From Candidatus Binatia bacterium (GTDB lineage Bacteria > Desulfobacterota > Binatia > HRBIN30), in NCBI GenBank assembly GCA_026004215.1, contig BPIR01000003.1:1-64000 (forward strand): a stretch of 64,000 nucleotides of DNA, in the 5' to 3' direction. A program made the translations under genes and the position numbers. The notes below the pieces were generated by a model. That model saw only the letters and a list, made by a program, of their open reading frames with translations. It made no database searches and was not told where the DNA came from. Positions 25,727-34,768 of the stretch are shown here, one piece after another; position 1 is the first letter of the stretch, and every line of letters starts with the position of its first letter.

Positions 25727-27880
25727 CTAAGAATCCTCTGGCATTTGGGGTAATGGCTCGGGCTCTACGAGGGGTCCGGAGAGCGGTTCCAACAGTGGCG
25801 GAGGCGACGCGTTCGGCGGGTTGGCGGTGATGATGACCGCCGCCTTGCCTTGCTTCGATTTGCGTTTTTTCCGCTTGCGCTTTTTCTTTTTTGGTCGCTC
25901 CGGCCGGGCAATGGGCTGATAAAACGTTGCCGGCCTTTCGCCAGCCCCCCGGCAAATGTCGCACAGGCCGCAGGGAGTGCCATCTTCTTCGCCAAAGTAT
26001 CGCCGCAAGAATACAGCTCGGCACTCCTTCGAGTACGCGTATTCCGCGATCCGGTCGAGCCGGCGCACATCCTGTGTACGCAACGTGACGAAGCGGCCAG
26101 CCAGTGCACGTGCTTGTTCCTCGAACTCATCCGCCGGAACGATGATGTGAATCTTGTCCTCTTCCAATCGCACGAGCCCAGCTTCTTCGAGTACGACGAG
26201 CAATGCTTTGGCTTGCCGTTCGTTTAACTGTGCCGCCAAGGTCAGCGCTTCCATGTCGGGCTCGCGCTGCTCGGCCGCGTAGGCGGCAAGAGCAGTGCTG
26301 ATGCGGTAGAGCTGATCGGGCCGGATGCGGCTGGCTTGCTGCAGGGTTTCGTGAACCTGGCGGTCCGTCGGGTCGAACAGCAAGATGCAATTCGCCCGCC
26401 GGCCGTCTCGCCCAGCCCGTCCGGCCTCCTGGACATACTGTTCGAGAGAGGCAGGCGCTTGGAAGTGGATGATGTAGCGGATGTCGGGCTTGTCGATGCC
26501 GAGCCCAAAAGCGCTGGTCGCCACCATAATCGTGCGGCGGCCCTTGCGCATAAACAGTTCTTGCTCGCGATTACGGTCCTTGCCGGCCATACGGCCGTGA
26601 TAGCGGTGGACCGGCAAGCGCATCTTCATCATCGCACCGTACAAGCGATCCACCTCTTTCGTGGTTGCGCAATAGACGATGCCCGGGCGGCGCAGTCGTT
26701 TGATAAAGCGAAACAGAGCCCGCAAACGTTCGTTGCCCGTGGCATGCACCACTTCGAACGCGAGATTGGCGCGGTGAGGGGACGACGCAACAATCGCGGG
26801 GTTGCGCATCCCCAGATACCGGATAATGTCGTCGCGCACCGACTGGGTTGCGGTCGCTGTGAGAGCCAGCACCGGTGGACTACCCAGTTCGTGCAACCGC
26901 TCGCCAAGACGCATGTAGGCCGGACGGAAGTCGTGGCCCCACTCGGAAATGCAGTGAGCTTCGTCCACAGCAGCGAGGGAAATGCCGCACCGTAAGAGAA
27001 CCTCGCCCAACTCCTCGCTACTCAGGGTTTCCGGCGTCGTCATCACCAGAAGCGAGCCGCCTGCGGCAATGCGATCGAGCGCCTCTTTGCGGGCGCGTCC
27101 GCGTACCGTGCCGTCAATCCGCTCCACTGGGATGCGGCGGGCGAGAAGCTTTTCGTGTTGGTCGCGCAAGAGTGCCAAAAGCGGCGATACCAGCACGACC
27201 GGACGGGGCAAAATCATGGACGGAATCTGGTAACACGCCGACTTCCCGAATCCGGTGGGAAGAACCACGAGCACGTCCTTCCCTTCCATCGCCGCGTAAA
27301 TCGCCCGTTCCTGCTCTGGGTAGAGCTGCTGGATCCCGAGGCGCCGCGCCGCTTCGCGCACTTGGGCGCGGCGAACGATTTCTTCGGGAGAAAGTTCGTC
27401 CTCGCGCACGGACTGCACGAAGACGTCACCGTGAACCGGTAGTTCTCCGGCTTCGTTTTCTTCGAGTTCGGCTTCGGATTCCTCGACCTCTTCGAGTTGC
27501 TCTTCAGCCGGCTCCCCTCCAGCCAATGCCTCCATGGCCAGCTCCGTGACCAATTGCTCGTCCTCCGCGTCCCACACCGCGTCCGGCACGTCCCCGACAT
27601 CGGTGAGGTCCGCCGCAACAGCCGGTTCCGAGGCGTGGCTCGCCTGCGGGTCCGGTGCGGAGGGAAGCCAGGACGGCGAGTCCTGACTCGGCGGGCCCTC
27701 CGTTACGCTTTCATCCGGAGTCGCTGCGGAAGAGGTTTGCGTTGTCTTTCTCTTCCGGGTCCGGCGCGGCCGTTGCGGAGTTTGCTCGGCGGGAGAGCCA
27801 TCGCTGAGAAGCTCTTTGTCTGGTTGAGGCTCATCCGTCAGTTGTAATGGTTCTTCGCTCGTTTTCCGTCGTCGTGGCAC
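25727..27880 (-). CDS. RecQ-family ATP-dependent DNA helicase with acidic N-terminal and basic C-terminal extensions
   Basis: A 717-residue superfamily 2 helicase. Residues 1-~165 are Pro/Ser/Glu-rich and disordered. The core has the Walker A motif LPTGFGKSACYQ, DEAHCISEWGHDFRPAY, LTATAT, and motif VI EQYVQEAGRAGRDG. The RecQ zinc motif CRAVFLRRYFGEE...CGLCDIC is intact, followed by a Lys/Arg-rich tail (KKKKRKRKKRKSK). It unwinds DNA 3'-5' in repair or recombination. The long charged ends, opposite in sign, are unusual; no HRDC domain is evident in the tail. Confidence 0.9.
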   Translation of the reverse strand: MPRRRKTSEEPLQLTDEPQPDKELLSDGSPAEQTPQRPRRTRKRKTTQTSSAATPDESVTEGPPSQDSPSWLPSAPDPQASHASEPAVAADLTDVGDVPDAVWDAEDEQLVTELAMEALAGGEPAEEQLEEVEESEAELEENEAGELPVHGDVFVQSVREDELSPEEIVRRAQVREAARRLGIQQLYPEQERAIYAAMEGKDVLVVLPTGFGKSACYQIPSMILPRPVVLVSPLLALLRDQHEKLLARRIPVERIDGTVRGRARKEALDRIAAGGSLLVMTTPETLSSEELGEVLLRCGISLAAVDEAHCISEWGHDFRPAYMRLGERLHELGSPPVLALTATATQSVRDDIIRYLGMRNPAIVASSPHRANLAFEVVHATGNERLRALFRFIKRLRRPGIVYCATTKEVDRLYGAMMKMRLPVHRYHGRMAGKDRNREQELFMRKGRRTIMVATSAFGLGIDKPDIRYIIHFQAPASLEQYVQEAGRAGRDGRRANCILLFDPTDRQVHETLQQASRIRPDQLYRISTALAAYAAEQREPDMEALTLAAQLNERQAKALLVVLEEAGLVRLEEDKIHIIVPADEFEEQARALAGRFVTLRTQDVRRLDRIAEYAYSKECRAVFLRRYFGEEDGTPCGLCDICRGAGERPATFYQPIARPERPKKKKRKRKKRKSKQGKAAVIITANPPNASPPPLLEPLSGPLVEPEPLPQMPEDS

Positions 27881-28274
27881 GTTTGGTCACCTCTTTGCCA
27901 CCAGTGCGTGTCGCGGTGGCACCGAAGATCGAGCGCAACGCTGCTCTGGAAGTCAGCGGATTCCACTCGCGAGACTTCCGCACTTGTTAGACCACGTTGC
28001 TGAAATCCCTCAGCATGGTGAGGAGAAGACTGTTCAATATCTGCCTAGTTGGAGGCTGCCCCGAGAAAGCCGCGCAGCCTTGGCGTGTTCGTACTACCCA
28101 CGAACCTGCCAGCGCCATCTTGTTTTGCAGAAACGCGGACGTTTCGCAACAACCAAACGCCCGTTTTCTTCACGTTGGAGTTGTATTAAGGGACTGGCGT
28201 TCCGCATCCCGATTCCTGGTTTGGGGGAACACGAAGTTGGGCCGGTGAGATGTGAGAAGGGAGCGTTGCAAATC
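27881..28274. other. Intergenic region between recQ-like and acyl-CoA dehydrogenase genes
   Basis: A 394-nt divergent spacer that must carry promoters for both directions. Open frames crossing it have no protein-like composition. I see no clear -10/-35 pair, repeat or RNA gene. Confidence 0.5.
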
Positions 28275-29477
28275 ATGAGGCTAGCGTTGGAACCGAAGCA
28301 CGAGCAGCTCCGAAAAGAGCTGCGCGAATACTACGCAAAGTTGCTGACTCCGGAGATCAAGGAAGAGATTCGCCGAAGCGAGGGGGTGGGGCCAGTGGTG
28401 CGGCGCATTGTGCGCCAAATGGGGGAGGATGGTTGGCTAGGCATCGGCTGGCCGAAGGAATACGGCGGGAGGGGGATGACCCCGATCGAGCAATTTATCT
28501 TCTTCGACGAGTCCATGCGCGCCGGTGCACCGGTGCCCATGCTGACGATCAACTCCGTGGCGCCCACGATCATGCAGTACGGCACGGAGGAGCAGAAACA
28601 ATACTATCTGCCACGGATTCTGCGGGGCGAAATTTTCTTCGCGATCGGGTACACCGAACCCAACGCAGGTACGGACCTTGCCTCTCTGCAATGCCGCGCG
28701 GTGCGGGATGGCGACGAGTGGGTCATCAACGGGCAGAAGGTGTTCACGAGCTTGGCGACCGATGCGGACTACATTTGGTTGGCCGTGCGTACGGATCCTT
28801 GGCCGGACCCGAACGACCCCACCAAGTCGAAACACAAGGGCATTTCGATCCTCATCGTTCCCACGAATGTTCCCGGGTTTCGCTGCGTGCCCATCAAGAA
28901 TATGGGGGATCTCAACACGAACTACACCTTTTACGACGATGTCCGCGTGCCGGCATCGAACTTGGTGGGCAAAGTCAATGGTGGCTGGAAGCTCATCACC
29001 AATCAGTTGAATTACGAGAGAGTCACGCTGTGCAGCTCCGGATTGATCGAAGGTGTGGTGGAGGACGTTTTGGAATGGGCCAAAACCACTCGCTTGGCCA
29101 CGGGCCAGCGCGTGATCGACCTCCCCTGGGTGCAGCTCAACTTTGCGCGGATCCACGCACGCTTGGATTTCTTGCGGCTGATGAATTTCAAGGTGGCTTG
29201 GCTGGCGGAGCAAAACGAGCCGCTCAATCCCGCACATGCCTCGACGATCAAGGTGTTCGGTACGGAGTTTTACCTGGAAGCGTGCCGGCTGCTTCTCGAA
29301 GTGTTAGGTGTTGCCGGAACTTTCCGCCCAGGATCCCCGGATGCGGCTCTGAACGGGCGCGTCGGGCAACTCTTGCGCGCGATCCACATCCTCACGTTCG
29401 GCGGCGGTACGAACGAGATGCAACGGGACTTGATATGCCTGTTCGGGTTAGGGATGCCCGTGCAGCCACGGTTTTGA
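28275..29477 (+). CDS. Acyl-CoA dehydrogenase, first of a pair
   Basis: ATG 28275 is preceded by AGAAGGGAG. The 400-residue flavoprotein has the acyl-CoA dehydrogenase domains in order: N-terminal helical (GWLGIGWPKEYGGRG), beta domain (AIGYTEPNAGTDLASLQ, VINGQKVFTS) and C-terminal helical with GGTNEMQRDLI. It belongs to the FadE-type group often encoded as adjacent unequal pairs that form heterotetramers for steroid, branched or aromatic acyl-CoAs. The partner gene begins 22 nt downstream. The specific substrate is unknown. Confidence 0.92.
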   Translation: MRLALEPKHEQLRKELREYYAKLLTPEIKEEIRRSEGVGPVVRRIVRQMGEDGWLGIGWPKEYGGRGMTPIEQFIFFDESMRAGAPVPMLTINSVAPTIMQYGTEEQKQYYLPRILRGEIFFAIGYTEPNAGTDLASLQCRAVRDGDEWVINGQKVFTSLATDADYIWLAVRTDPWPDPNDPTKSKHKGISILIVPTNVPGFRCVPIKNMGDLNTNYTFYDDVRVPASNLVGKVNGGWKLITNQLNYERVTLCSSGLIEGVVEDVLEWAKTTRLATGQRVIDLPWVQLNFARIHARLDFLRLMNFKVAWLAEQNEPLNPAHASTIKVFGTEFYLEACRLLLEVLGVAGTFRPGSPDAALNGRVGQLLRAIHILTFGGGTNEMQRDLICLFGLGMPVQPRF

Positions 29478-29499
29478 AGATGGGAGCGAGGAGACCAGT

Positions 29500-30648
29500 A
29501 TGGATTTTTCCTTCACGGAGGAACAAAAGGGGCTGGCCAACCTAGCCGAGCAAATTTTTCGGGATCGCTCCTCGTTGGAGCGGCTCAAAGCCGTAGAACA
29601 AAGCGAGGATGGCTACGACCTGGAGCTCTGGGCCGAGTTGGCCAAGGCGGGGTTGTTGGGTGCAGCATTGCCGGAGTCGCTCGGCGGTAGCGGCGGTGGC
29701 TTCCTCGAAGCCTGCCTACTGCTCGAGCAGCAAGGCAAACATGTGGTCCTTGTTCCCCTGCTGCCCACGATCATCAGTGCCATGACGCTGGCGCGCTTTG
29801 CGACGCCGGATCTTCAAAACCGTTTCCTGCCGCCGGTATGCACAGGAGAGGCTGTGTTGTCGCCCGCTTTTTCCGAACTCGGTACCGATGAGCGAACGCC
29901 AACGACCATGGCGACGGCGGACTCTCGCGGCTGGCGGCTCAATGGGGTGAAAACGGCCGTGCCCTTCGCGCATCGAGCCGCAGCTTTGCTCGTGCCGGCT
30001 CGGACGACCGGCGGCAACGTGCTGATGTTTCTCGTGCCGAGCGACGCGCGGGGCATCCGGATGGAGAAACAACAAACAACCAACTGGGAGCCGCATTTCC
30101 GGGTCACCTTGGACAACGTGGCCACGGCTTCCGGGAATTTGATCGGGACGGCGGAAAACGGAGCGCAAGTGCTCGGCTGGGCGGTGGACCGTTACACCGT
30201 CGGGCTCTGTGCTATCGCCGCAGGGGCATGCGAGCGCGCCCTGAAAATCACGGCGGAGTACGCGTCGAATCGCAAGCAGTTCGACAAACCGATTGCGATG
30301 TTTCAGGCAGTCGGGCAACGCATGGCAGACTCGTACATCGACAACGAAGCCGTTCAACTAACGATGTGGCAAGCGGCCAGTCGGCTGGCTGAAGAGATTC
30401 CGTCGGACAAAGAGGTCGCCACCGCCAAGTACTGGGCCGCCGAAGGCGGAAGTCGCATCGGGCACGCCAGCTTGCACATCCACGGCGGCATCAGCATCGA
30501 TGTGGATTATCCCATCCACCGTTACTTTCTGTGGCTCAAGCAAATCGAGTTCACTTTGGGTGCGGCAACACCCCAGCTCGTGCGTTTAGGCAGTTTGCTC
30601 GCAGGGCATGACGAACTTCTCGACCTCGGAACCGCCGCGCGCGGTTGA
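29500..30648 (+). CDS. Acyl-CoA dehydrogenase, second of a pair
   Basis: ATG 29500 with GAGGAG just upstream. The 382-residue product starts MDFSFTEEQKGLANLAEQIF, then GLLGAALPESLGGSGGGFLEA, a diverged beta domain, and YTVGLCAIAAGACERALKITAEYASNRKQFDKPI. It lacks the long C-terminal motif of the first protein, as expected for the smaller, often non-catalytic, partner of an alpha2beta2 enzyme. HIHGGISIDVDYPIHRYFLWLK is typical of that group. Its last 41 nt overlap the next gene. Confidence 0.9.
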   Translation: MDFSFTEEQKGLANLAEQIFRDRSSLERLKAVEQSEDGYDLELWAELAKAGLLGAALPESLGGSGGGFLEACLLLEQQGKHVVLVPLLPTIISAMTLARFATPDLQNRFLPPVCTGEAVLSPAFSELGTDERTPTTMATADSRGWRLNGVKTAVPFAHRAAALLVPARTTGGNVLMFLVPSDARGIRMEKQQTTNWEPHFRVTLDNVATASGNLIGTAENGAQVLGWAVDRYTVGLCAIAAGACERALKITAEYASNRKQFDKPIAMFQAVGQRMADSYIDNEAVQLTMWQAASRLAEEIPSDKEVATAKYWAAEGGSRIGHASLHIHGGISIDVDYPIHRYFLWLKQIEFTLGAATPQLVRLGSLLAGHDELLDLGTAARG

Positions 30649-31249
30649 CCGTCTCACCCGAGTCCGGGTGCTCGCGATTGCGGCCATGCTGACCAGTGCC
30701 GTCGCTGCAGTGCTGTCTGCGTGGGCCGTGCGGGAGGTGGAGCGGCGGGCCGGATCTCGCGGAGTGGACACGCACTTGCAAGTGCTCGGGCAACTGGAGG
30801 CGGAGTGGAACTCCGACGAAATGTTGGACCGCAGGGCGCAAGCGGCCGCTGCTCTGTTGAAGCAACGTCCCGACCGCGCGGTGGAAGCGGTACTGCTGTT
30901 CTTCGACGAGGTCGGTTATCTCGCCGAGCGATACGGTGTGGATCGCGAGCTCGTGTGGTACCGGTTCCACACTCCGGCCTTGGTGTACTGGGCCGCAAGC
31001 GAGTTCGTGCGCAAATCCGAGAGTGGACGGAGCGAGCGGTATCTGGCCCACGGAAGGAAGCTGGTGGATAGCCTTCGTTCCATTGAACGAGCCCGTAGCG
31101 GTGGAGCGGAGTCGCCCGAGCCGACCCGCCGGGAAATTGAGGACTTCTTGCTCGAAGAAGCGCGCCGCCTGAGTTGTCAGGAAGAAGAGGGCGAGTCTTC
31201 CGATGAACCCGCGCAAATGACGCCGCTCGGGTGGAAGCGCCTGCTTTGA
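30608..31249 (+). CDS. Predicted membrane-anchored helical protein
   Basis: ATG 30608 lies inside the end of the acyl-CoA dehydrogenase gene, a 41-nt overlap. The 213-residue product has one transmembrane segment (about residues 20-43, LAIAAMLTSAVAAVLSAWAV) followed by a long soluble helical region with WYRFHTPALVYWAASEFV. It resembles the layout of DUF4760-type membrane proteins, but I cannot confirm it. It may be translated with the dehydrogenases, though no functional link is apparent. Confidence 0.6.
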   Translation: MTNFSTSEPPRAVDRLTRVRVLAIAAMLTSAVAAVLSAWAVREVERRAGSRGVDTHLQVLGQLEAEWNSDEMLDRRAQAAAALLKQRPDRAVEAVLLFFDEVGYLAERYGVDRELVWYRFHTPALVYWAASEFVRKSESGRSERYLAHGRKLVDSLRSIERARSGGAESPEPTRREIEDFLLEEARRLSCQEEEGESSDEPAQMTPLGWKRLL

Positions 31250-31430
31250 AGATTCCGCGCCGGGCCGGGTCCGACCGCGAACACGAGGTGCAACCAGGGC
31301 GCCCTTGGCAACATTGCCGTCATTGCCGTGAACATTGGCTTTGCAAGCCGCATGCGCTTACAAGTTTCCCCAAGCTGGGGAAGAACGATCGTGCGGGGAG
31401 CACAACAATCACAGCCAAAGGAGGCGTTCC

Positions 31431-32594
31431 ATGCAACGTACCGTTAGGAGTGCCAGGTCTGCCGGTGACGTCATTTATTGCCCGAATTGCGGAGCCAAGA
31501 TCGCGATTTCCAAGGTGTTGGCGGAGCAAGTGCGCGCGGAGATCGCCAGTGCCATGGAGCAGGAGATGCACGAGCGTCTCGAAGCCGCGGTGGAGGCGGC
31601 AAGGGCGCGTAGCCGAGAGGAAGCAGCCCGACAAATTGAGCTTTTAGAAGAGCAGCTTGCCGAACAACGCCGCAGAGCCCAAGAGGCGCGGCGCGCCGAG
31701 TTGCAGTTACGAAAAGAAAAGGCGGCGCTGGAGGAGCGGGCCCGGGAGTTAGACCTCGAAGTGGCCCGGCGGGTGGATGCGGAAAAGCGCAAGATCGAAG
31801 AACATGTGCGCAAAATCGTCGCCGAGCAGCAGGCCTTGAAGCTGCGGGAGAAAGACAAACAAATCGAAGACCTGCGGCGCGAAATCGCGGAGCTGCAGCG
31901 CAAAAGCCAGCAGGGCTCCCAAGAGATTCAAGGCGAGGTGCTGGAGTTGGATATCGAGGAAGCCTTGCGCAGGCGTTTTCCGCAAGACGTACTGTCTCCC
32001 GTGCCTCGGGGCGTGCGCGGCGCCGACATCTTGCAGGAAGTGCGCGCAGACGATTTGCGAAGCTGTGGCACGATCATCTGGGAGATGAAAAACACCAAGC
32101 ATTGGCAGCCGGGGTGGCTCAAAAAGTTGAAAGATGATCAACGAGGCGTCGGAGCGAGTCTGGCTGTGCTGGTTTCCAGCGTGCTGCCCGAGGGGGTTCG
32201 ATCGTTCGAATACGTCGAGGGTGTATGGGTGTCCGATCTGCATTCCTTCCTGCCGTTGGCGGCTGCCTTGCGGGAGCAACTGATTCACGTGGACTTCGCC
32301 CGCAGTGCGGCCGAGGGAAAAGGGGAGAAGATGGAGATGCTGTATCACTACTTGGCGGGCGACGAGTTTCGCGAACGGGTGCGCGCGATCGTGGAAACAT
32401 TTCAGGAAATGCAAGCGCAACTATCGCGGGAGCGGCGTGCGATGGAAAAGCTCTGGAAGGAGCGCGAGAAGCAAATCGAGCGACTCACCCGGAACACGGT
32501 GAGCATGTATGGCTCCATCCGCGGCATCATTGGTTCGTCTCTTCCCGACATCCCGGCCTTGGACTTCGATCCGGATGACTCAGCGGAGCCGTAG
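31431..32594 (+). CDS. DUF2130 domain protein (coiled coil plus nuclease-like domain)
   Basis: ATG 31431 follows AAAGGAGGCG. The 387-residue product starts with a zinc-ribbon half (YCPNCGAKIAISK), has a long heptad-rich coiled coil (about 35-185), then the DUF2130 domain: GADILQEV, IIWEMKNTKHWQPGWLKKLKDDQ. The D..E-x-K spacing is consistent with a PD-(D/E)xK nuclease-like fold, but the activity is unknown. It is a common conserved protein, usually without a phage or toxin context, and the same is true here. Confidence 0.85.
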   Translation: MQRTVRSARSAGDVIYCPNCGAKIAISKVLAEQVRAEIASAMEQEMHERLEAAVEAARARSREEAARQIELLEEQLAEQRRRAQEARRAELQLRKEKAALEERARELDLEVARRVDAEKRKIEEHVRKIVAEQQALKLREKDKQIEDLRREIAELQRKSQQGSQEIQGEVLELDIEEALRRRFPQDVLSPVPRGVRGADILQEVRADDLRSCGTIIWEMKNTKHWQPGWLKKLKDDQRGVGASLAVLVSSVLPEGVRSFEYVEGVWVSDLHSFLPLAAALREQLIHVDFARSAAEGKGEKMEMLYHYLAGDEFRERVRAIVETFQEMQAQLSRERRAMEKLWKEREKQIERLTRNTVSMYGSIRGIIGSSLPDIPALDFDPDDSAEP

Positions 32595-32702
32595 GCACGC
32601 ATTGGGCTCGCGGCGGGCGCGGTTTGCTCCCGTGCGCGGCCTGGATTGACGCAGCGCTCGCGGGGGCGTAACGCTGTGTGCCAATCGGAGGTCTCACACC
32701 AC

Positions 32703-33938
32703 ATGGATGCTCGAACCGCGGTGGCCAGCGAGAATTGGCACGACGATCCGTGGCTGGGAGTGCACGGCGCGAATCCAGAGTTTCGCGACAATCCCTACCC
32801 GCTTTTAGCCCGGCTGCGGACTTTTGCGCCGGTCCATGAAACTCCCGACGGGGTATTTCGCCTGACCCGCTACGACGATGTCATTCGGATGCTCAAGGAG
32901 GTTCCTTCGGGGGTGCGCCGCAGGGACGGTACGGTTTGGGGTTCGCTTCCGGACCTCACCGGGGGCCCCGGTCAGTTCGTGTTGCGATTGGACCCGCCCG
33001 ACCACACGCGCATCCGGAAACTCATGAACCAAGCATTTCGCCCCCGTGCCGTGGAACGGTTGCGGCAACGAGTGCGCACTCTCGTCAAGGAGCTTTTGGA
33101 CGAGGCGGAAGAGCGGGGCGAAATGGACGTGATCGCTGACCTGGCCTTACCCGTTCCGAGCACGGTCATATGCGAAATGATGGGCGTACCGCTGGAAGAC
33201 CGTCCCAAGTTCACCCGTTGGACTTCTTTGGCGACCCATTTGTTGGCGGCGGCCTTTCTCAGTGCAGAGCAACTGCAAGAGTCTCTGCGCGCTGTGCAAG
33301 AGCTGGTGGTGTACTTTAGTGCACTCATTGAAGATCGGCGCCGTCACCTGGGTGAGGATATTTTGAGCGATTTGATCCGTGCCGAAGCGGAAGGCGACCG
33401 CTTGAGCGAACCGGAATTGATGGCGCAGTCCGTCGGGTTGCTGATTGCGGGTTTCGAAACCACGATCGGCCTCATTGGCAACGGCATGCGGGCGTTTGTG
33501 GAACATCCGGACCAGTGGCGCCTTTTGCGCGAGCGGCCCGATTTCGTGGCCAACGCGGTAGAGGAATGCCTGCGGTTCGATGGGCCAATCGTGGCGACCA
33601 TGCGGGTGACACGCGAGCCGACGCGCTTTGGCGATACGATCATTCCGGATGACCGCCCGGTGATGTGTTTTTTGGCGGCTGCGAATCGCGATCCGGAGCA
33701 CTTTCCGGATCCGGACCGTTTTGACATTACGCGGCCGGATATCGATCACCTGGCGTTCGGGGGCGGGGTGCATTTTTGCCTGGGTGCCCATTTGGCGCGC
33801 ATGGAAGCGCAAGAAGCTTTCGCAGGCATGGCGGCGCGATTCGTGGAGCTCGAACCGCTGAGTGAAGAGATTGTTTGGGGGCAGTCGCTTTTTCGTGTAT
33901 TGGGGCGGTATCCCGTGCGCCTCCTCCGCCGCCGCTGA
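32703..33938 (+). CDS. Cytochrome P450
   Basis: A 411-residue soluble bacterial P450 from ATG 32703. The I-helix AGFETTIGLIGNG supplies the oxygen-activation region (Thr pair), the K-helix motif is ECLR, and the heme loop AFGGGVHFCLGAH places the thiolate ligand at Cys359. It hydroxylates an unknown hydrophobic substrate and needs ferredoxin partners, which are not nearby. The paired acyl-CoA dehydrogenases upstream could suggest lipid or steroid catabolism, but two unrelated genes separate them. Confidence 0.93.
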   Translation: MDARTAVASENWHDDPWLGVHGANPEFRDNPYPLLARLRTFAPVHETPDGVFRLTRYDDVIRMLKEVPSGVRRRDGTVWGSLPDLTGGPGQFVLRLDPPDHTRIRKLMNQAFRPRAVERLRQRVRTLVKELLDEAEERGEMDVIADLALPVPSTVICEMMGVPLEDRPKFTRWTSLATHLLAAAFLSAEQLQESLRAVQELVVYFSALIEDRRRHLGEDILSDLIRAEAEGDRLSEPELMAQSVGLLIAGFETTIGLIGNGMRAFVEHPDQWRLLRERPDFVANAVEECLRFDGPIVATMRVTREPTRFGDTIIPDDRPVMCFLAAANRDPEHFPDPDRFDITRPDIDHLAFGGGVHFCLGAHLARMEAQEAFAGMAARFVELEPLSEEIVWGQSLFRVLGRYPVRLLRRR

Positions 33939-33958
33939 TGAACGTTGCCTCCTACCGG

Positions 33959-34501
33959 TCAGTCGCCTTTTCCCGCTTTGACGCGGTCGTCTTCTCGGCA
34001 CCGCCGCTCTTCCAGTATTGCTTCTTCGGGCGCGCTGATCGTGACAATGCACCCTGTGGGTCCGGTGATGTCCACCTTGACCCGTTTGCCGGCCCAGGTT
34101 GCTGTCCAAAAGGGCTTCTTGGTTCCCTCGTCTCCTAGTTTGGTCTGATCCTCCCCGTACCGCTTGCGCAACGCTGCATACAGGCGGGCACAGTCCTGGT
34201 CCCGGGCCAGCAAGGAGACGAGGGTAAAGCGATCGTTTTGGAACGAATACTCGATGCTGGTGAGCGGGACACCGTCGAATTCGAGGCGGTCGCCCGGGCG
34301 CGAGTAAGCGATTTCACATTCCCCTCGTTCACCGATTTTCTTGAGTCCCGGCACGGTATCCAGGTCGGCTCCAAAGGCGACACCCCGGAATCCGTACTCG
34401 CGGTCGAGATTTTCCAGCTCTGTGGCCAAAGCAATCGGACCACGGCCAAGTCCGGATAGCCACCAGCTTAGCGCTATCATCGCTACCAGCCGCACCTGCA
34501 T
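33959..34501 (-). CDS. Putative secreted protein, 180 residues
   Basis: The N-terminus (MQVRLVAMIALSWWLSGLGRGPIALA) is a signal peptide. The body has YGFRGVAFGADLDTVPGLKKIG, similar in style to small exported proteins that begin 'FRGI.fG..l..v.g'. A short charged C-terminus (EERRCREDDRVKAGKGD) follows. No enzyme motif is seen. It converges with the P450 gene, 20 nt apart, and is divergent from the SH3b-DUF1329 gene. Confidence 0.65.
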   Translation of the reverse strand: MQVRLVAMIALSWWLSGLGRGPIALATELENLDREYGFRGVAFGADLDTVPGLKKIGERGECEIAYSRPGDRLEFDGVPLTSIEYSFQNDRFTLVSLLARDQDCARLYAALRKRYGEDQTKLGDEGTKKPFWTATWAGKRVKVDITGPTGCIVTISAPEEAILEERRCREDDRVKAGKGD

Positions 34502-34768
34502 CGTCCTCCTCCCTCTCTACGGCAAGCGCTCCTTGCTCGAAGTCCAAATGCCTGAGTCGATCAGCGCATTGGTAGCAAGTGCATGTTTTGAGGCAACGGC
34601 GGGCTGACGCGAATTCGCCGTGCGACCGTTCAAAAGTGACAATGGCAGCCCCTAAAGGTTGGTTTTGTTCGCATTTGTAAAGCACTTACTTTGGCCCATG
34701 CTTTGCTGTTCGGGTTTTTGCCCCCTTCCGGGTCGGAAAGCCGGATTTGGGGGTGGGGGAAGGAAGAT

